Shown here: piece by piece, positions 1 to 5,586 of the stretch
Position numbering within the stretch: the stretch's first letter is position 1
Layout of the letters: each line of letters opens with the position of its first letter
DNA from: Deltaproteobacteria bacterium
GTDB lineage: Bacteria > Desulfobacterota > Desulfobacteria > Desulfobacterales > UBA11574
Reading direction: 5' to 3'
NCBI GenBank assembly: GCA_019313025.1
Contig: JAFDCA010000100.1
Span: forward strand, 1 to 5,720
DNA: 5,720 nt
Notes under the pieces: model-generated
What the model saw: only the letters and a program-made list of their open reading frames with translations
What the model was told of the DNA's origin: nothing
Database searches by the model: none
Position numbers and translations under genes: made by a program

Positions 1-754
1 GATCAACATCCACTTGTTCAAGAACGCTAGCGGAAAGATCAAAAAGCAGTGTTCCTTTGCCAGGTGTCTTGCCAATTGGCCCCACCTTACCTTTAATCGA
101 AAAAGGCTGTTGGTTAAGCCTTGCAGAAAAGTTCATGACCATGGGGCGGTCTAGAGAAACATTCTGAAGCAAAAGGGTGACATCAGAAATTTCTTTGCGG
201 TCTTTTTTGACGTGATTCAGCCACAGAACATATCCATCTGTTACTGTAAATTCACCTAGGGTAAATCCTTTCAGAACAGATGCCTCCCCGGACTTGGCCT
301 CACCAGGCTTTTTAATTTCCTGAGGCGTTTTGGCCGCAACCTCGGATTTTGTTTTTATGTCGAACTCCCAGCTGGTCCGGCCGTCTTTGGTGGTTTCCAA
401 AACAATTCGAGCCCCTTTTAATATGAAACGTTTGATCTGAATATCCTTGAAAAGAAGGGGCAATAGCTTCACCCTGACATCAAAAGATTTCACGGTGATA
501 AAGTCTTTTTCTTCAAATCCCGGAAGGCTTCCCAGATGAAGATCGGAAAACGAGAGGCCTGCATGGGGAAAGAGAGAAAGACGAAGATCATCCCCCAACG
601 TAAATGTTCGTCCTGTAACCCTGGAAACTTCCTTTTCAATTCGGGGCTTATACTGCTTGACATTCACGAATTTTGGCAGCAGGATAAGGGCTACAATAAG
701 CAGAAGGGTTAAGCTCCCGATGACGATCAATCCCCATTTTACGGTTCGATTCAT
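1..754 (-). CDS. AsmA-family membrane protein, N-terminal part (cut by window edge)
   Basis: The frame is open from an ATG at 754 to the left edge, giving 251 residues without a stop; the C-terminal part lies outside. Residues 1-6 are basic-polar and residues 7-27 form one hydrophobic helix (WGLIVIGSLTLLLIVALILL). The helix is followed by the typical AsmA opening: a short linker, 'QYKPRIEKEVSRVTGRTF', then beta-rich sequence. Residues 134-160 are a Lys/Glu/Pro-rich low-complexity insert. AsmA-like proteins are inner-membrane-anchored periplasmic proteins linked to outer-membrane assembly and to lipid transport between membranes; the exact role of this member cannot be told from sequence. The start is supported by an AAAGGGGG Shine-Dalgarno sequence 5 nt upstream. 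It lies 95 nt downstream of the unknown minus-strand gene and may be co-transcribed with it. A weak promoter-like pair (CTGTCA, 16 nt, TATAAC on the minus strand) is visible in that gap but is not convincing. Confidence 0.85.
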   Translation of the reverse strand, partial: MNRTVKWGLIVIGSLTLLLIVALILLPKFVNVKQYKPRIEKEVSRVTGRTFTLGDDLRLSLFPHAGLSFSDLHLGSLPGFEEKDFITVKSFDVRVKLLPLLFKDIQIKRFILKGARIVLETTKDGRTSWEFDIKTKSEVAAKTPQEIKKPGEAKSGEASVLKGFTLGEFTVTDGYVLWLNHVKKDRKEISDVTLLLQNVSLDRPMVMNFSARLNQQPFSIKGKVGPIGKTPGKGTLLFDLSASVLEQVDVD

Positions 755-759
755 AACAT

Positions 760-767
760 CCCCCTTT
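760..767 (-). promoter_or_regulatory. Ribosome binding site of the AsmA-family gene
   Basis: On the minus strand AAAGGGGG stands 5 nt before the ATG at 754. It fixes the start of the AsmA-like gene, in agreement with the N-terminal membrane helix that follows directly. Confidence 0.7.
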
Positions 768-849
768 CCTAAATGAATATTAAAGCGTATGTAACTGAGA
801 TTCTAAGTTATAAATCCGATTCGCTTAATGACAGCTTTCAAGTTCTTTG

Positions 850-1587
850 TTAGAATGCATCTTTACCGGTTTTCTTTATCACTTCTTGCCGGCGTTTGGT
901 TTTTTCCTGTTCCGCAAACACCAATTCTTCCAGACTCGGTACATAATAAATCGCGGTTTTATATTCCGTTTGTCCATAACGGTCATTGCTTATGGATAGT
1001 ATTAAAATCGATTGATTCTTTTTCCAGGATAAAGACCTGCCGTTTTTATCGTCCCAGCGGATCGTTTTTCCTTTGCCGTATTTTTTTGTAATGGCATCCA
1101 GTATTTCCGATCCTGCACTTTTAGCCTCGATTAAAAAAAACAATGGCTTCTTGGTTTGATTGAAAAATACGAGCTTAACATAATCAAAAGGTGCATTTTT
1201 TTTTCGTGCATAACGGTACGTAAGTTGAATGGTATCATGTTCAACCCGTTCTCCAATCGGAGAATTCAATTTTTGATTTAATTCATGTAATTTCGGAAAA
1301 TATTTTTCCAGAAATCCTTTATAGTTCAAATTTAAATCCAATGTGTTCCATCTTTCAATGGCATCTGGACCGAGCGTGTCCCTGAGCTGCCCCCGGAGGT
1401 CACTTGAAATTATTGTGTTTTCGCCGATATTCAAGAACGTAAATCCTTTGGGTTCTGTATTTGAAATAAGTGTTTCTTGATCCTCCTTTTTTGTAGAATG
1501 GTTAACGAAAACAATAATTAAGGATAAAATGATAATGGATAAAACCATCGCAATAATTTGAAATTTCTTATTCTTTAAAGAAAACAT
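850..1587 (-). CDS. Membrane-anchored protein of unknown function
   Basis: I do not recognise the family of this 245-residue protein. Residues 1-8 are basic, and residues 11-28 form one uncleaved-looking hydrophobic helix (QIIAMVLSIIILSLIIVFV). The rest (about 30-245) should therefore lie in the periplasm. That domain is rich in Lys, Asn and aromatic residues, with alternating beta-type stretches (for example 'DTIQLTYRYA' and 'FDYVKLVFFNQ') and a charged, probably helical tail at about 220-245 (EEL..AEQEKTKRRQEVIKK). No Cys pair, catalytic triad or known binding motif stands out. The ATG has GGAG 8 nt upstream, which supports the start. The gene is clearly richer in A/T runs than the AsmA and bactofilin genes nearby, which could mean recent acquisition or only relaxed constraint. 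It is divergent from the DUF2914-cyclase operon. The reading frame is long and has a good ribosome site, so I trust it as a gene but not any function. Confidence 0.75.
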   Translation of the reverse strand: MFSLKNKKFQIIAMVLSIIILSLIIVFVNHSTKKEDQETLISNTEPKGFTFLNIGENTIISSDLRGQLRDTLGPDAIERWNTLDLNLNYKGFLEKYFPKLHELNQKLNSPIGERVEHDTIQLTYRYARKKNAPFDYVKLVFFNQTKKPLFFLIEAKSAGSEILDAITKKYGKGKTIRWDDKNGRSLSWKKNQSILILSISNDRYGQTEYKTAIYYVPSLEELVFAEQEKTKRRQEVIKKTGKDAF

Positions 1588-1675
1588 GAAACATTCTCCA
1601 TTCTCCGCAGAAGCATCGGGGCTTATTTAGTCTATTTCATTAAAGCGTTTTCAAATCATTTGAGTTCAGGGCTTT

Positions 1676-1690
1676 AAGTATTGAATACTT
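1676..1690. promoter_or_regulatory. 15-bp palindrome, possible operator
   Basis: AAGTATTGAATACTT has two perfect 7-bp arms around one central base. It lies about 90 bp upstream of the start of the unknown minus-strand gene, just upstream of the weak TTGAAA box, which is a plausible activator or repressor position. Binding by any protein is inference. In such AT-rich DNA short palindromes also occur by chance, though 7+7 perfect is longer than most. Confidence 0.35.
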
Positions 1691-1780
1691 GTTTATTTCA
1701 TGAATCATAATATTCATCAATTCCTTCCAGTGCAATTGAAAACTTTTCCTGACCACTACGTTCAGGGGAGATTATTATTG

Positions 1781-1794
1781 ATTGTTCGAACAAT
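1781..1794. promoter_or_regulatory. 14-bp perfect palindrome, possible operator
   Basis: ATTGTTCGAACAAT is its own reverse complement over all 14 bases. It ends 17 bp before the -35 box of the plus-strand promoter that should drive the DUF2914-cyclase operon. The symmetry and position fit a site for a dimeric regulator acting from just upstream of the promoter. The regulator is not in the window and cannot be named. Confidence 0.45.
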
Positions 1795-1811
1795 AAAACA
1801 AATGTTTTTAC

Positions 1812-1839
1812 TTGATAAAAAATAAATTTTAGATACTAT
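1812..1839 (+). promoter_or_regulatory. Sigma70-type promoter for the DUF2914-cyclase operon
   Basis: TTGATA (1812-1817) and TACTAT (1834-1839) are separated by 16 nt, 4 of 6 and 5 of 6 matches to the housekeeping consensus. Transcription would start near 1846, leaving a leader of about 58 nt before the chosen ATG at 1904. A TTG at 1847 in the same frame would then be leaderless, which is one reason to reject it as the start. Confidence 0.5.
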
Positions 1840-1903
1840 TTGATAGTTGTCGGTCGTTACGGGTTGTGGGGTTGCCAATACAATTGACCGGGGTATGAGC
1901 AAA

Positions 1904-2347
1904 ATGAGAATAAAGCACAAAATATTGACATTCTTTGTTATTATGACTTTTACAAATTTTTTCATTGTCTTTGAAACGTTTCCTCAAAACAATACAAGCT
2001 CTAAGTCCGATGGCGCTTTAAAAACGTTGAGAATGGATCGTAGTGTAATGTGTGAAGAGATTAAAGATTTCACACCCCAAAACCCGGCGGTTGTTTTTTC
2101 CATAAAAATTGGAAAAGTCTCCTGTTTTACCTCGTTTGATCCGGTTCCCGAAAAAACGTTTATATTCCATAAATGGTTTCACAGAGATGACCCCAGCACA
2201 AACAAACGGTTAACTCTTCAACCGCCCCGCTGGGCAACCTACAGTAGTATTCAACTTCGTGAAACCGACAAAGGCCCATGGCGCGTTGAAATTTCCGATC
2301 AAAAAGGCAATCTTCTTCGCATTTTGAGATTTAGCATCACCGACTGA
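1904..2347 (+). CDS. Small exported DUF2914-type protein
   Basis: With the ATG at 1904 this is a 147-residue protein. It has a basic start (MRIKHK), a hydrophobic helix to about residue 24, then a short Ser/Asn linker. A signal peptide or membrane anchor is therefore likely, and the mature part should be periplasmic. The C-terminal 100 residues match what I know of the DUF2914 family: 'MCEEI' at the domain start, a 'VFSIKIGKVSCFTSFDPV' strand, a 'FHKWFHRDD' segment, then 'WATYSSIQLRETDKGPWRVEISDQKGNLL' near the end. The family has no assigned function; it is a small beta-rich domain found in proteobacterial envelope proteins. Two Cys residues bracket the first strand. Other in-frame starts are ATG 1895 and TTG 1847. 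I chose 1904 because CGGGG lies about 10 nt before it and because the basic residues begin there. The cyclase gene follows after 18 nt, so the two are probably one transcript and may act together. Confidence 0.75.
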   Translation: MRIKHKILTFFVIMTFTNFFIVFETFPQNNTSSKSDGALKTLRMDRSVMCEEIKDFTPQNPAVVFSIKIGKVSCFTSFDPVPEKTFIFHKWFHRDDPSTNKRLTLQPPRWATYSSIQLRETDKGPWRVEISDQKGNLLRILRFSITD

Positions 2348-2365
2348 TGGAACTGGAATCAACTT

Positions 2366-3790
2366 ATGCCTTTTTTAGAATTCATTCGCTGGCAAGATGT
2401 CATTGATATCCTGCTAAACAGCTACATTATGTTTCGTCTCTATGTGCTTTTCAGGGAAACCTATGTTTTCAGGGTGCTCACTGGCATTGCTTTGCTCTGG
2501 ATCTTCCAACGTATCGCTGTATTTTTCGGCCTCATTTTAACCAGTTGGGTTATGCAGGGCATCACAGCAGCTGTTGCTCTCATCATCATTATTGTCTTTC
2601 GAAACGAAATACGAAGTGTTCTCCAGGCAAAGAATTTAAGGGCCATTCTTTGGGGATTCCCCCAAAAAAGTGTTCCAACAACAATACAAATCATTGTTGA
2701 AAGCGTTAAGGCATTGGCCAAGCGGCACATCGGCGCCTTGATTGTTCTGCCGGCAAGAGAAAACTTGGAAGATGTCGTTCAGGGAGGCATACCCTTGCGG
2801 GGGTTAATCTCCAAAGAGATGATCACCAGTATTTTCTGGGGAGACAATCCGGTCCATGACGGCGCCATCATCATTGAAGAGGATCGTATTTCCCATGTCG
2901 GAGTTATTCTTCCCTTATCTTACAAGAGTAATCTGCCGTCACGGTACGGAACCCGTCACCGGGCTGCTCTTGGTCTGTCCGAAACAACAGACGCTTTAGT
3001 GGTTGTAATATCCGAAGAGACCGGAAAAGTGGTGGTGGCCAAAGATTCTAAAATCGCGGATGTCAGCAGTTACATCATGTTAACGAAATTATTACAAGAA
3101 CACATGGGCATACATGAAGAGGGGAATGCTTACCAGCAAAAAGAAAAATTTAAAATGAGCATAGCGGCGATAATTTCCGTCTTTTTTATCACCGGAATCT
3201 GGTTCAGCTTTTCAAAAGGCTTGGACACCCTGATTACCCTCGAAATTCCTGTTGAATATACAAACCGCAATCCCGGCTTCGAAATTGTAGACACATCTGT
3301 TAATGCCGTTCGCCTTCATTTGGGGGGATCAGGCGCCCTGATAAAATCGATTCAACCCGAACAGATTCAGGTAAAGCTGGACCTTGGCAATGCCGTTATC
3401 GGTCGAAATATTTTTTCAATCACACAGGACAGTATTACCCTGCCACCCGGAATTTTTTTAAGAAAGGTGATTCCATCAGTCATTGAGGTAACCCTTGATG
3501 AAACCATAAAAAAAGTAATTCCTCTGCAGATCGGCTGGGTTGGGGAATTACCGGAAGGTTTCATTCTTTCAGAAATAGAAATAGACCCGGATAAAATTGA
3601 AATTGTCGGAGGAAAACGGATTTTGGGCAATATTTCCACCCTGTACACGGAAAAGGTTCCCCTGGACAATTTAAAAGGGACCGGAACAATTTTTGCTAAT
3701 CTTGCCCTCACCCCCGCAGCCTTGAAAATCGCCCCGGGTTCAAAAGACAAGGTGAGAATTGTGTATGTTATTATACCAAAGCCAAATTAG
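2366..3790 (+). CDS. cdaA: Membrane diadenylate cyclase CdaA fused to YbbR/CdaR-type domains
   Basis: This 474-residue protein should condense two ATP into cyclic di-AMP. Residues 1-80 hold three hydrophobic helices (about 13-30, 35-55, 62-78), as in CdaA. Residues 85-250 are the diadenylate cyclase (DisA_N/DAC) domain. Its two signature motifs are intact, DGA at 165-167 and GTRHR at 195-199, followed by 'AALGLSE', so activity is predicted. Residues 264-282 form a fourth membrane helix. Residues 287-474 contain two YbbR-like beta repeats (about 287-377 and 381-471), including the typical 'VPLDNLKGTG' segment; these should sit outside the cytoplasmic membrane. In Firmicutes the YbbR protein CdaR is a separate partner that regulates CdaA, and glmM follows. 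Here one chain has both and no glmM is present. The frame is continuous through the joint, with no sign of frameshift. The only useful start is ATG 2366, with a weak GGAA about 9 nt upstream; translation may depend on coupling to the gene before it. Confidence 0.9.
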   Translation: MPFLEFIRWQDVIDILLNSYIMFRLYVLFRETYVFRVLTGIALLWIFQRIAVFFGLILTSWVMQGITAAVALIIIIVFRNEIRSVLQAKNLRAILWGFPQKSVPTTIQIIVESVKALAKRHIGALIVLPARENLEDVVQGGIPLRGLISKEMITSIFWGDNPVHDGAIIIEEDRISHVGVILPLSYKSNLPSRYGTRHRAALGLSETTDALVVVISEETGKVVVAKDSKIADVSSYIMLTKLLQEHMGIHEEGNAYQQKEKFKMSIAAIISVFFITGIWFSFSKGLDTLITLEIPVEYTNRNPGFEIVDTSVNAVRLHLGGSGALIKSIQPEQIQVKLDLGNAVIGRNIFSITQDSITLPPGIFLRKVIPSVIEVTLDETIKKVIPLQIGWVGELPEGFILSEIEIDPDKIEIVGGKRILGNISTLYTEKVPLDNLKGTGTIFANLALTPAALKIAPGSKDKVRIVYVIIPKPN

Positions 3791-3838
3791 GGGCTTCGCC
3801 TCAATTGGCCTCCGGCCCGTAAAGCCTAAGCCCCGGAG
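3790..3838. repeat. Nested GC-rich inverted repeat after the cyclase gene
   Basis: GGGGCTT (3790-3796) pairs with AAGCCCC (3828-3834), and CTCCGG (3810-3815) can pair with CCGGAG (3833-3838), so two folds compete. GGCC-TCC-GGCC is a further small hairpin inside. No T-run follows on either strand, so a classic intrinsic terminator is not supported. It could be a Rho-related 3' structure for the cyclase mRNA, or part of a dispersed palindromic repeat. The base composition is visibly richer in GC than the DNA just downstream. Confidence 0.5.
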
Positions 3839-3856
3839 AGGGCTATGCTTGAATAT

Positions 3857-3898
3857 TGGAATAATGGGTTCTGGGATAATACGATGTTGGATTAATGG
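3857..3898 (+). repeat. Three spaced copies of TGGRWTAAT
   Basis: TGGAATAAT (3857-3865), TGGGATAAT (3872-3880) and TGGATTAAT (3888-3896) recur at steps of 15 and 16 nt, and two of them are followed by GG. The array lies directly after the GC-rich inverted repeat. It may be a worn tandem repeat or part of a dispersed intergenic element. It has no convincing coding potential. Confidence 0.4.
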
Positions 3899-3909
3899 TC
3901 AAATTTGTG

Positions 3910-3942
3910 TTCCGAAACCCGATCGGGTTATTCTCGTCGGAA
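3910..3942. terminator. Compound hairpin at the methyltransferase stop, possible weak terminator
   Basis: A 14-bp perfect palindrome AACCCGATCGGGTT (3916-3929) is flanked by TTCCGA (3910-3915) and TCGGAA (3937-3942), which also pair, leaving a 7-nt bulge. On the minus strand the inner stem is followed by TTTCGG, so only a short T-run is present. It overlaps the stop codon of the minus-strand methyltransferase-like gene (3928-3930), where a terminator would be placed a little early. A role as a weak or bidirectional transcript end between convergent genes is inference. Confidence 0.4.
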
Positions 3943-4536
3943 AAGGAATTCCATAAAACCAGGACGGCAAATGAAAGATTTGGCCGGAATAAAAGGCGCC
4001 ATCATGGATAACACATCTCTGTTTTGCCGACCCCGCAACGGGAGTTCCAGATGAGGCTGGGGTCGCAAATAAATTCGATAGTTTTGTCCTACAACAAAGG
4101 ACCTTGTTTCAGATGATGCGATCTGATCACCCATAACCATCACCACCGCCAAACCCCCTGGCTTTAACATGGAGTGGCACAAGGTTACCAGCCGATTAAC
4201 ATCCTGTTCATCCAGACGGTCCGCTAATTCCCATACCAATATTCCATGGAAACTTTCAGGATCATAGTCGAGTTCCTTCCAGATTTGATGAACGGGATCG
4301 CCCTTGCGAATATACCGGTCCAGTCGGATGAACAAGTCACAAACGTAATGTTTCCAAACTCTGTTGGCAAAAAATCTGATATTTTCCTGGCACACCGGAC
4401 CAACATCCAACACTTTGCTCTGGGGATGTTGATTAAGATGTTCCATAAAAAGCTTCAGGGCGTTGCTGGTGTAAACCTCCAACCCCGAATGCCGGTTCAG
4501 ATCCATTTGGCTCAGATCTGTAGCGGAAGCTGCCAA
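3928..4536 (-). CDS. Methyltransferase-fold protein with eroded SAM motif
   Basis: This 202-residue protein resembles class I SAM-dependent methyltransferases. 'KVLDVGPVCQENI' (41-53) sits where motif I should be. 'FHGILVWELADRLDEQDVNRLVTLCHSMLKPGGLAVVMV' (about 96-134) is the typical later part: strand, helix, then the KPGG turn and a strand. Motif I normally has a Gly-rich loop (GxGxG); here only one Gly remains (DVGPVCQEN), so SAM binding is doubtful or altered. The substrate is unknown. I chose the TTG start at 4536 because AAGGGGAA lies 7 nt upstream on the minus strand; an ATG ten codons later (residue 11) is the alternative. The start is 3 nt after the bactofilin stop, so the two are almost certainly co-transcribed. 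Its conserved position behind a cytoskeletal gene would suggest a link to cell shape, but that is inference. Confidence 0.75.
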   Translation of the reverse strand: MAASATDLSQMDLNRHSGLEVYTSNALKLFMEHLNQHPQSKVLDVGPVCQENIRFFANRVWKHYVCDLFIRLDRYIRKGDPVHQIWKELDYDPESFHGILVWELADRLDEQDVNRLVTLCHSMLKPGGLAVVMVMGDQIASSETRSFVVGQNYRIYLRPQPHLELPLRGRQNRDVLSMMAPFIPAKSFICRPGFMEFLFRRE

Positions 4537-4539
4537 TGA

Positions 4540-5025
4540 TCAATTCCCCTTGCTGTCTTTGCCTGCCAGAATAATCGGTTCTTTTGCCGGTTCAGAGGGC
4601 GCTTTTGTTTCAGGCTTTCCTAACGGAACGGTTTTTTGGGTCGGTTCACGTTCCAGCTCGATCACCGCCTTAAGATAGGCTCCGTCTTCTACGGAGATAC
4701 TCTTTGCTTTGATTTCCCCATTAAAGTCAGCTGATTTTGTTATCTCCACCCTGCCGGTTGCGTTAATGTTTCCCTCCAACTTGCCGCTGATGGTGACATT
4801 TGCAGCATTAACTTCGGCTTCAACCTGTCCCTTTGAACCTACCGTTAAATGATGGGCTTTCATTTCAATACGGCCTTTGACCGACCCTTCAATCAGCAGA
4901 TCCTCCTCACCGCGGATATTGCCCTCTATATAAATTTGATCTCCGATAATTGTCCTATCAACCATTGAGAGCGGGCTGGTGGAAACTTTAGACTCGGCAT
5001 TTGTTTTTTTTGATTTCTTGAGCAT
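4540..5025 (-). CDS. Bactofilin (polymer-forming cytoskeletal protein)
   Basis: This 161-residue protein belongs to the bactofilins (formerly DUF583; BacA/CcmA type). They self-assemble without nucleotide into filaments near the inner membrane and act as scaffolds for cell-wall enzymes, shape and appendages. The N-terminal tail (1-24) is Lys/Ser-rich and could aid membrane contact. The core (about 25-125) shows the expected run of short beta strands of a right-handed beta-helix: 'TIIGDQIYIEGNIRGEEDLLIEG' then repeats of the type G-x-I/V-x-A (GRIEMKA, GQVEAEV, GKLEGNI, GRVEITK, GEIKAKS). The C-terminal tail (126-161) is rich in Pro, Lys and Glu and probably disordered. Length and layout are normal for the family. 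The ATG at 5025 has AAGGGGG 5 nt upstream and its own strong promoter at 5064-5092. The methyltransferase-like gene follows after 3 nt. A TPR lipoprotein and a probable penicillin-binding protein precede it on the same strand. Confidence 0.92.
   Translation of the reverse strand: MLKKSKKTNAESKVSTSPLSMVDRTIIGDQIYIEGNIRGEEDLLIEGSVKGRIEMKAHHLTVGSKGQVEAEVNAANVTISGKLEGNINATGRVEITKSADFNGEIKAKSISVEDGAYLKAVIELEREPTQKTVPLGKPETKAPSEPAKEPIILAGKDSKGN
4544..4551 (-). promoter_or_regulatory. Ribosome binding site deciding a TTG start
   Basis: AAGGGGAA on the minus strand lies inside the last codons of the bactofilin gene, 7 nt before the TTG at 4536. No equally good site precedes the ATG at residue 11, so the TTG is preferred. 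Confidence 0.55.
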
Positions 5026-5063
5026 GAGATCCCCCTTTTTTGGGAAAAATAATGATTGGTATA

Positions 5064-5092
5064 ATAATATGTTAAATCCGATGTTATGTCAA
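5064..5092 (-). promoter_or_regulatory. Near-consensus sigma70 promoter of the bactofilin gene
   Basis: On the minus strand TTGACA (5092-5087) and TATTAT (5069-5064) are separated by exactly 17 nt: 6 of 6 and 5 of 6 consensus matches. Transcription should begin near 5057, about 30 nt before the bactofilin ATG. It lies in the 102-nt gap after the TPR lipoprotein gene, so bactofilin and the methyltransferase-like gene can be made at a higher level than the genes before them. Confidence 0.75.
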
Positions 5093-5127
5093 TGTTTGAT
5101 TCAGGTACAGCAAGACTGCAAAGAGCT

Positions 5128-5586
5128 TCATTGGCCGTATTCTTTTATCCGTTCCCTTTGCAGTAAAACACGATTTAGCCATTCATGGTCGTCTTTGAGA
5201 TAAATTTCCGCCAGACGATTGAATTCCGTGGCCTGCCCGATATTCCATTTCATAAGCCAAGCTTCAGCCAAATAATAGTAATTTCGACCATTATTTGGAT
5301 TAAGGTTCAGGGCCCGTTCGAGTATACCTATGGCATCATCGGGTTGATTATTTTCTAAAAATATCCGCCCCTGTTCGGTTAACTGCAAAGCAGCAAGGGC
5401 ACGTGGGCTGAGGCCCGGTTTTTCGGTATTTTCCTCGAATTCACTATCCTGTCGGGACGTTTCCCCATAGACCTCCGGCGGGGGCGTTATCACGGCAGGG
5501 GCGCATCCTGAAAGAACCATTATGGATCCGACAATGCAAGTCGCGATAACCATTTTAAAACTTATGAAAAAAATCTTTAATCCCAT
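5128..5586 (-). CDS. TPR-containing outer-membrane lipoprotein
   Basis: From the ATG at 5586 this is a 152-residue protein. It has a signal sequence (residues 1-27; two Lys, then a hydrophobic stretch) ending in the lipobox LSGC with Cys 28 as the lipidated residue. The next residue is Ala, not Asp, which favours sorting to the outer membrane. A Pro-rich then acidic linker (about 29-60) leads to roughly two TPR helix pairs (about 65-132), with the typical 'DDAIGILERALNLNPNNGRNYYYLAEAW' spacing. TPR lipoproteins usually bind other proteins in the periplasm, for example wall synthases, but the partner here is unknown. A TTG one codon upstream (5589) is possible; I prefer the ATG because GGAAGGA ends 6 nt before it. 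The first 32 nt overlap the end of the preceding minus-strand gene in another frame, so the two genes are probably translated as a coupled pair. No terminator is visible before the bactofilin gene. Confidence 0.85.
   Translation of the reverse strand: MGLKIFFISFKMVIATCIVGSIMVLSGCAPAVITPPPEVYGETSRQDSEFEENTEKPGLSPRALAALQLTEQGRIFLENNQPDDAIGILERALNLNPNNGRNYYYLAEAWLMKWNIGQATEFNRLAEIYLKDDHEWLNRVLLQRERIKEYGQ

Larger units (their letters stand above)
1588..1903. other. Divergent AT-rich intergenic regulatory region
   Basis: These 316 nt separate the minus-strand unknown gene from the plus-strand DUF2914 gene, so both promoters should be here. The right half holds a good plus-strand promoter (1812-1839) and a 14-bp perfect palindrome (1781-1794). 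The left half holds a 15-bp palindrome (1676-1690) and a looser inverted repeat ATGAAT-6-ATTCAT (1700-1717). For the minus-strand gene only a weak promoter is visible: TTGAAA at 1654-1649 and TAAATA at 1629-1624, with a long 19-nt spacer. A small inverted repeat CCTGA-9-TCAGG (1748-1766) has no T-run and is probably not a terminator. I see no coding sequence here with support. Confidence 0.6.

Noticed and set aside
828..1091. Plus-strand open frame of 87 codons opposite the end of the unknown membrane-anchored gene
   Set aside because: Its Phe-rich translation reflects the Lys-rich opposite strand, and no ribosome site or promoter stands before it.
1748..1766. CCTGA-9-TCAGG inverted repeat as a terminator
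   Set aside because: The stem is only 5 bp with a 9-nt loop and no T-run follows, and there is no gene end nearby on either strand.
1847..1903. N-terminal extension of the DUF2914 protein from a TTG at 1847 or an ATG at 1895
   Set aside because: The TTG would be at the predicted transcription start and has no ribosome site. The extension has no signal-like character; the basic residues before the helix begin at the ATG at 1904. ATG 1895 remains possible but has GGGG too close to it.
1846..1903. Riboswitch (for example a c-di-AMP or c-di-GMP aptamer) in the leader of the cyclase operon
   Set aside because: The predicted leader is about 58 nt, too short for the known aptamers, and I found no conserved aptamer core in it.
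3759..3956. Small plus-strand open frame of 65 codons across the end of the cyclase gene and the following gap
   Set aside because: It begins inside the cyclase gene in another frame, runs through the inverted repeats and ends inside the methyltransferase-like gene on the opposite strand. Its translation shows no protein-like pattern.
4246..4539. Plus-strand open frame of 97 codons opposite the methyltransferase-like gene
   Set aside because: It is the complement of a gene with a recognisable fold and a ribosome site; nothing in its translation looks like a known family.
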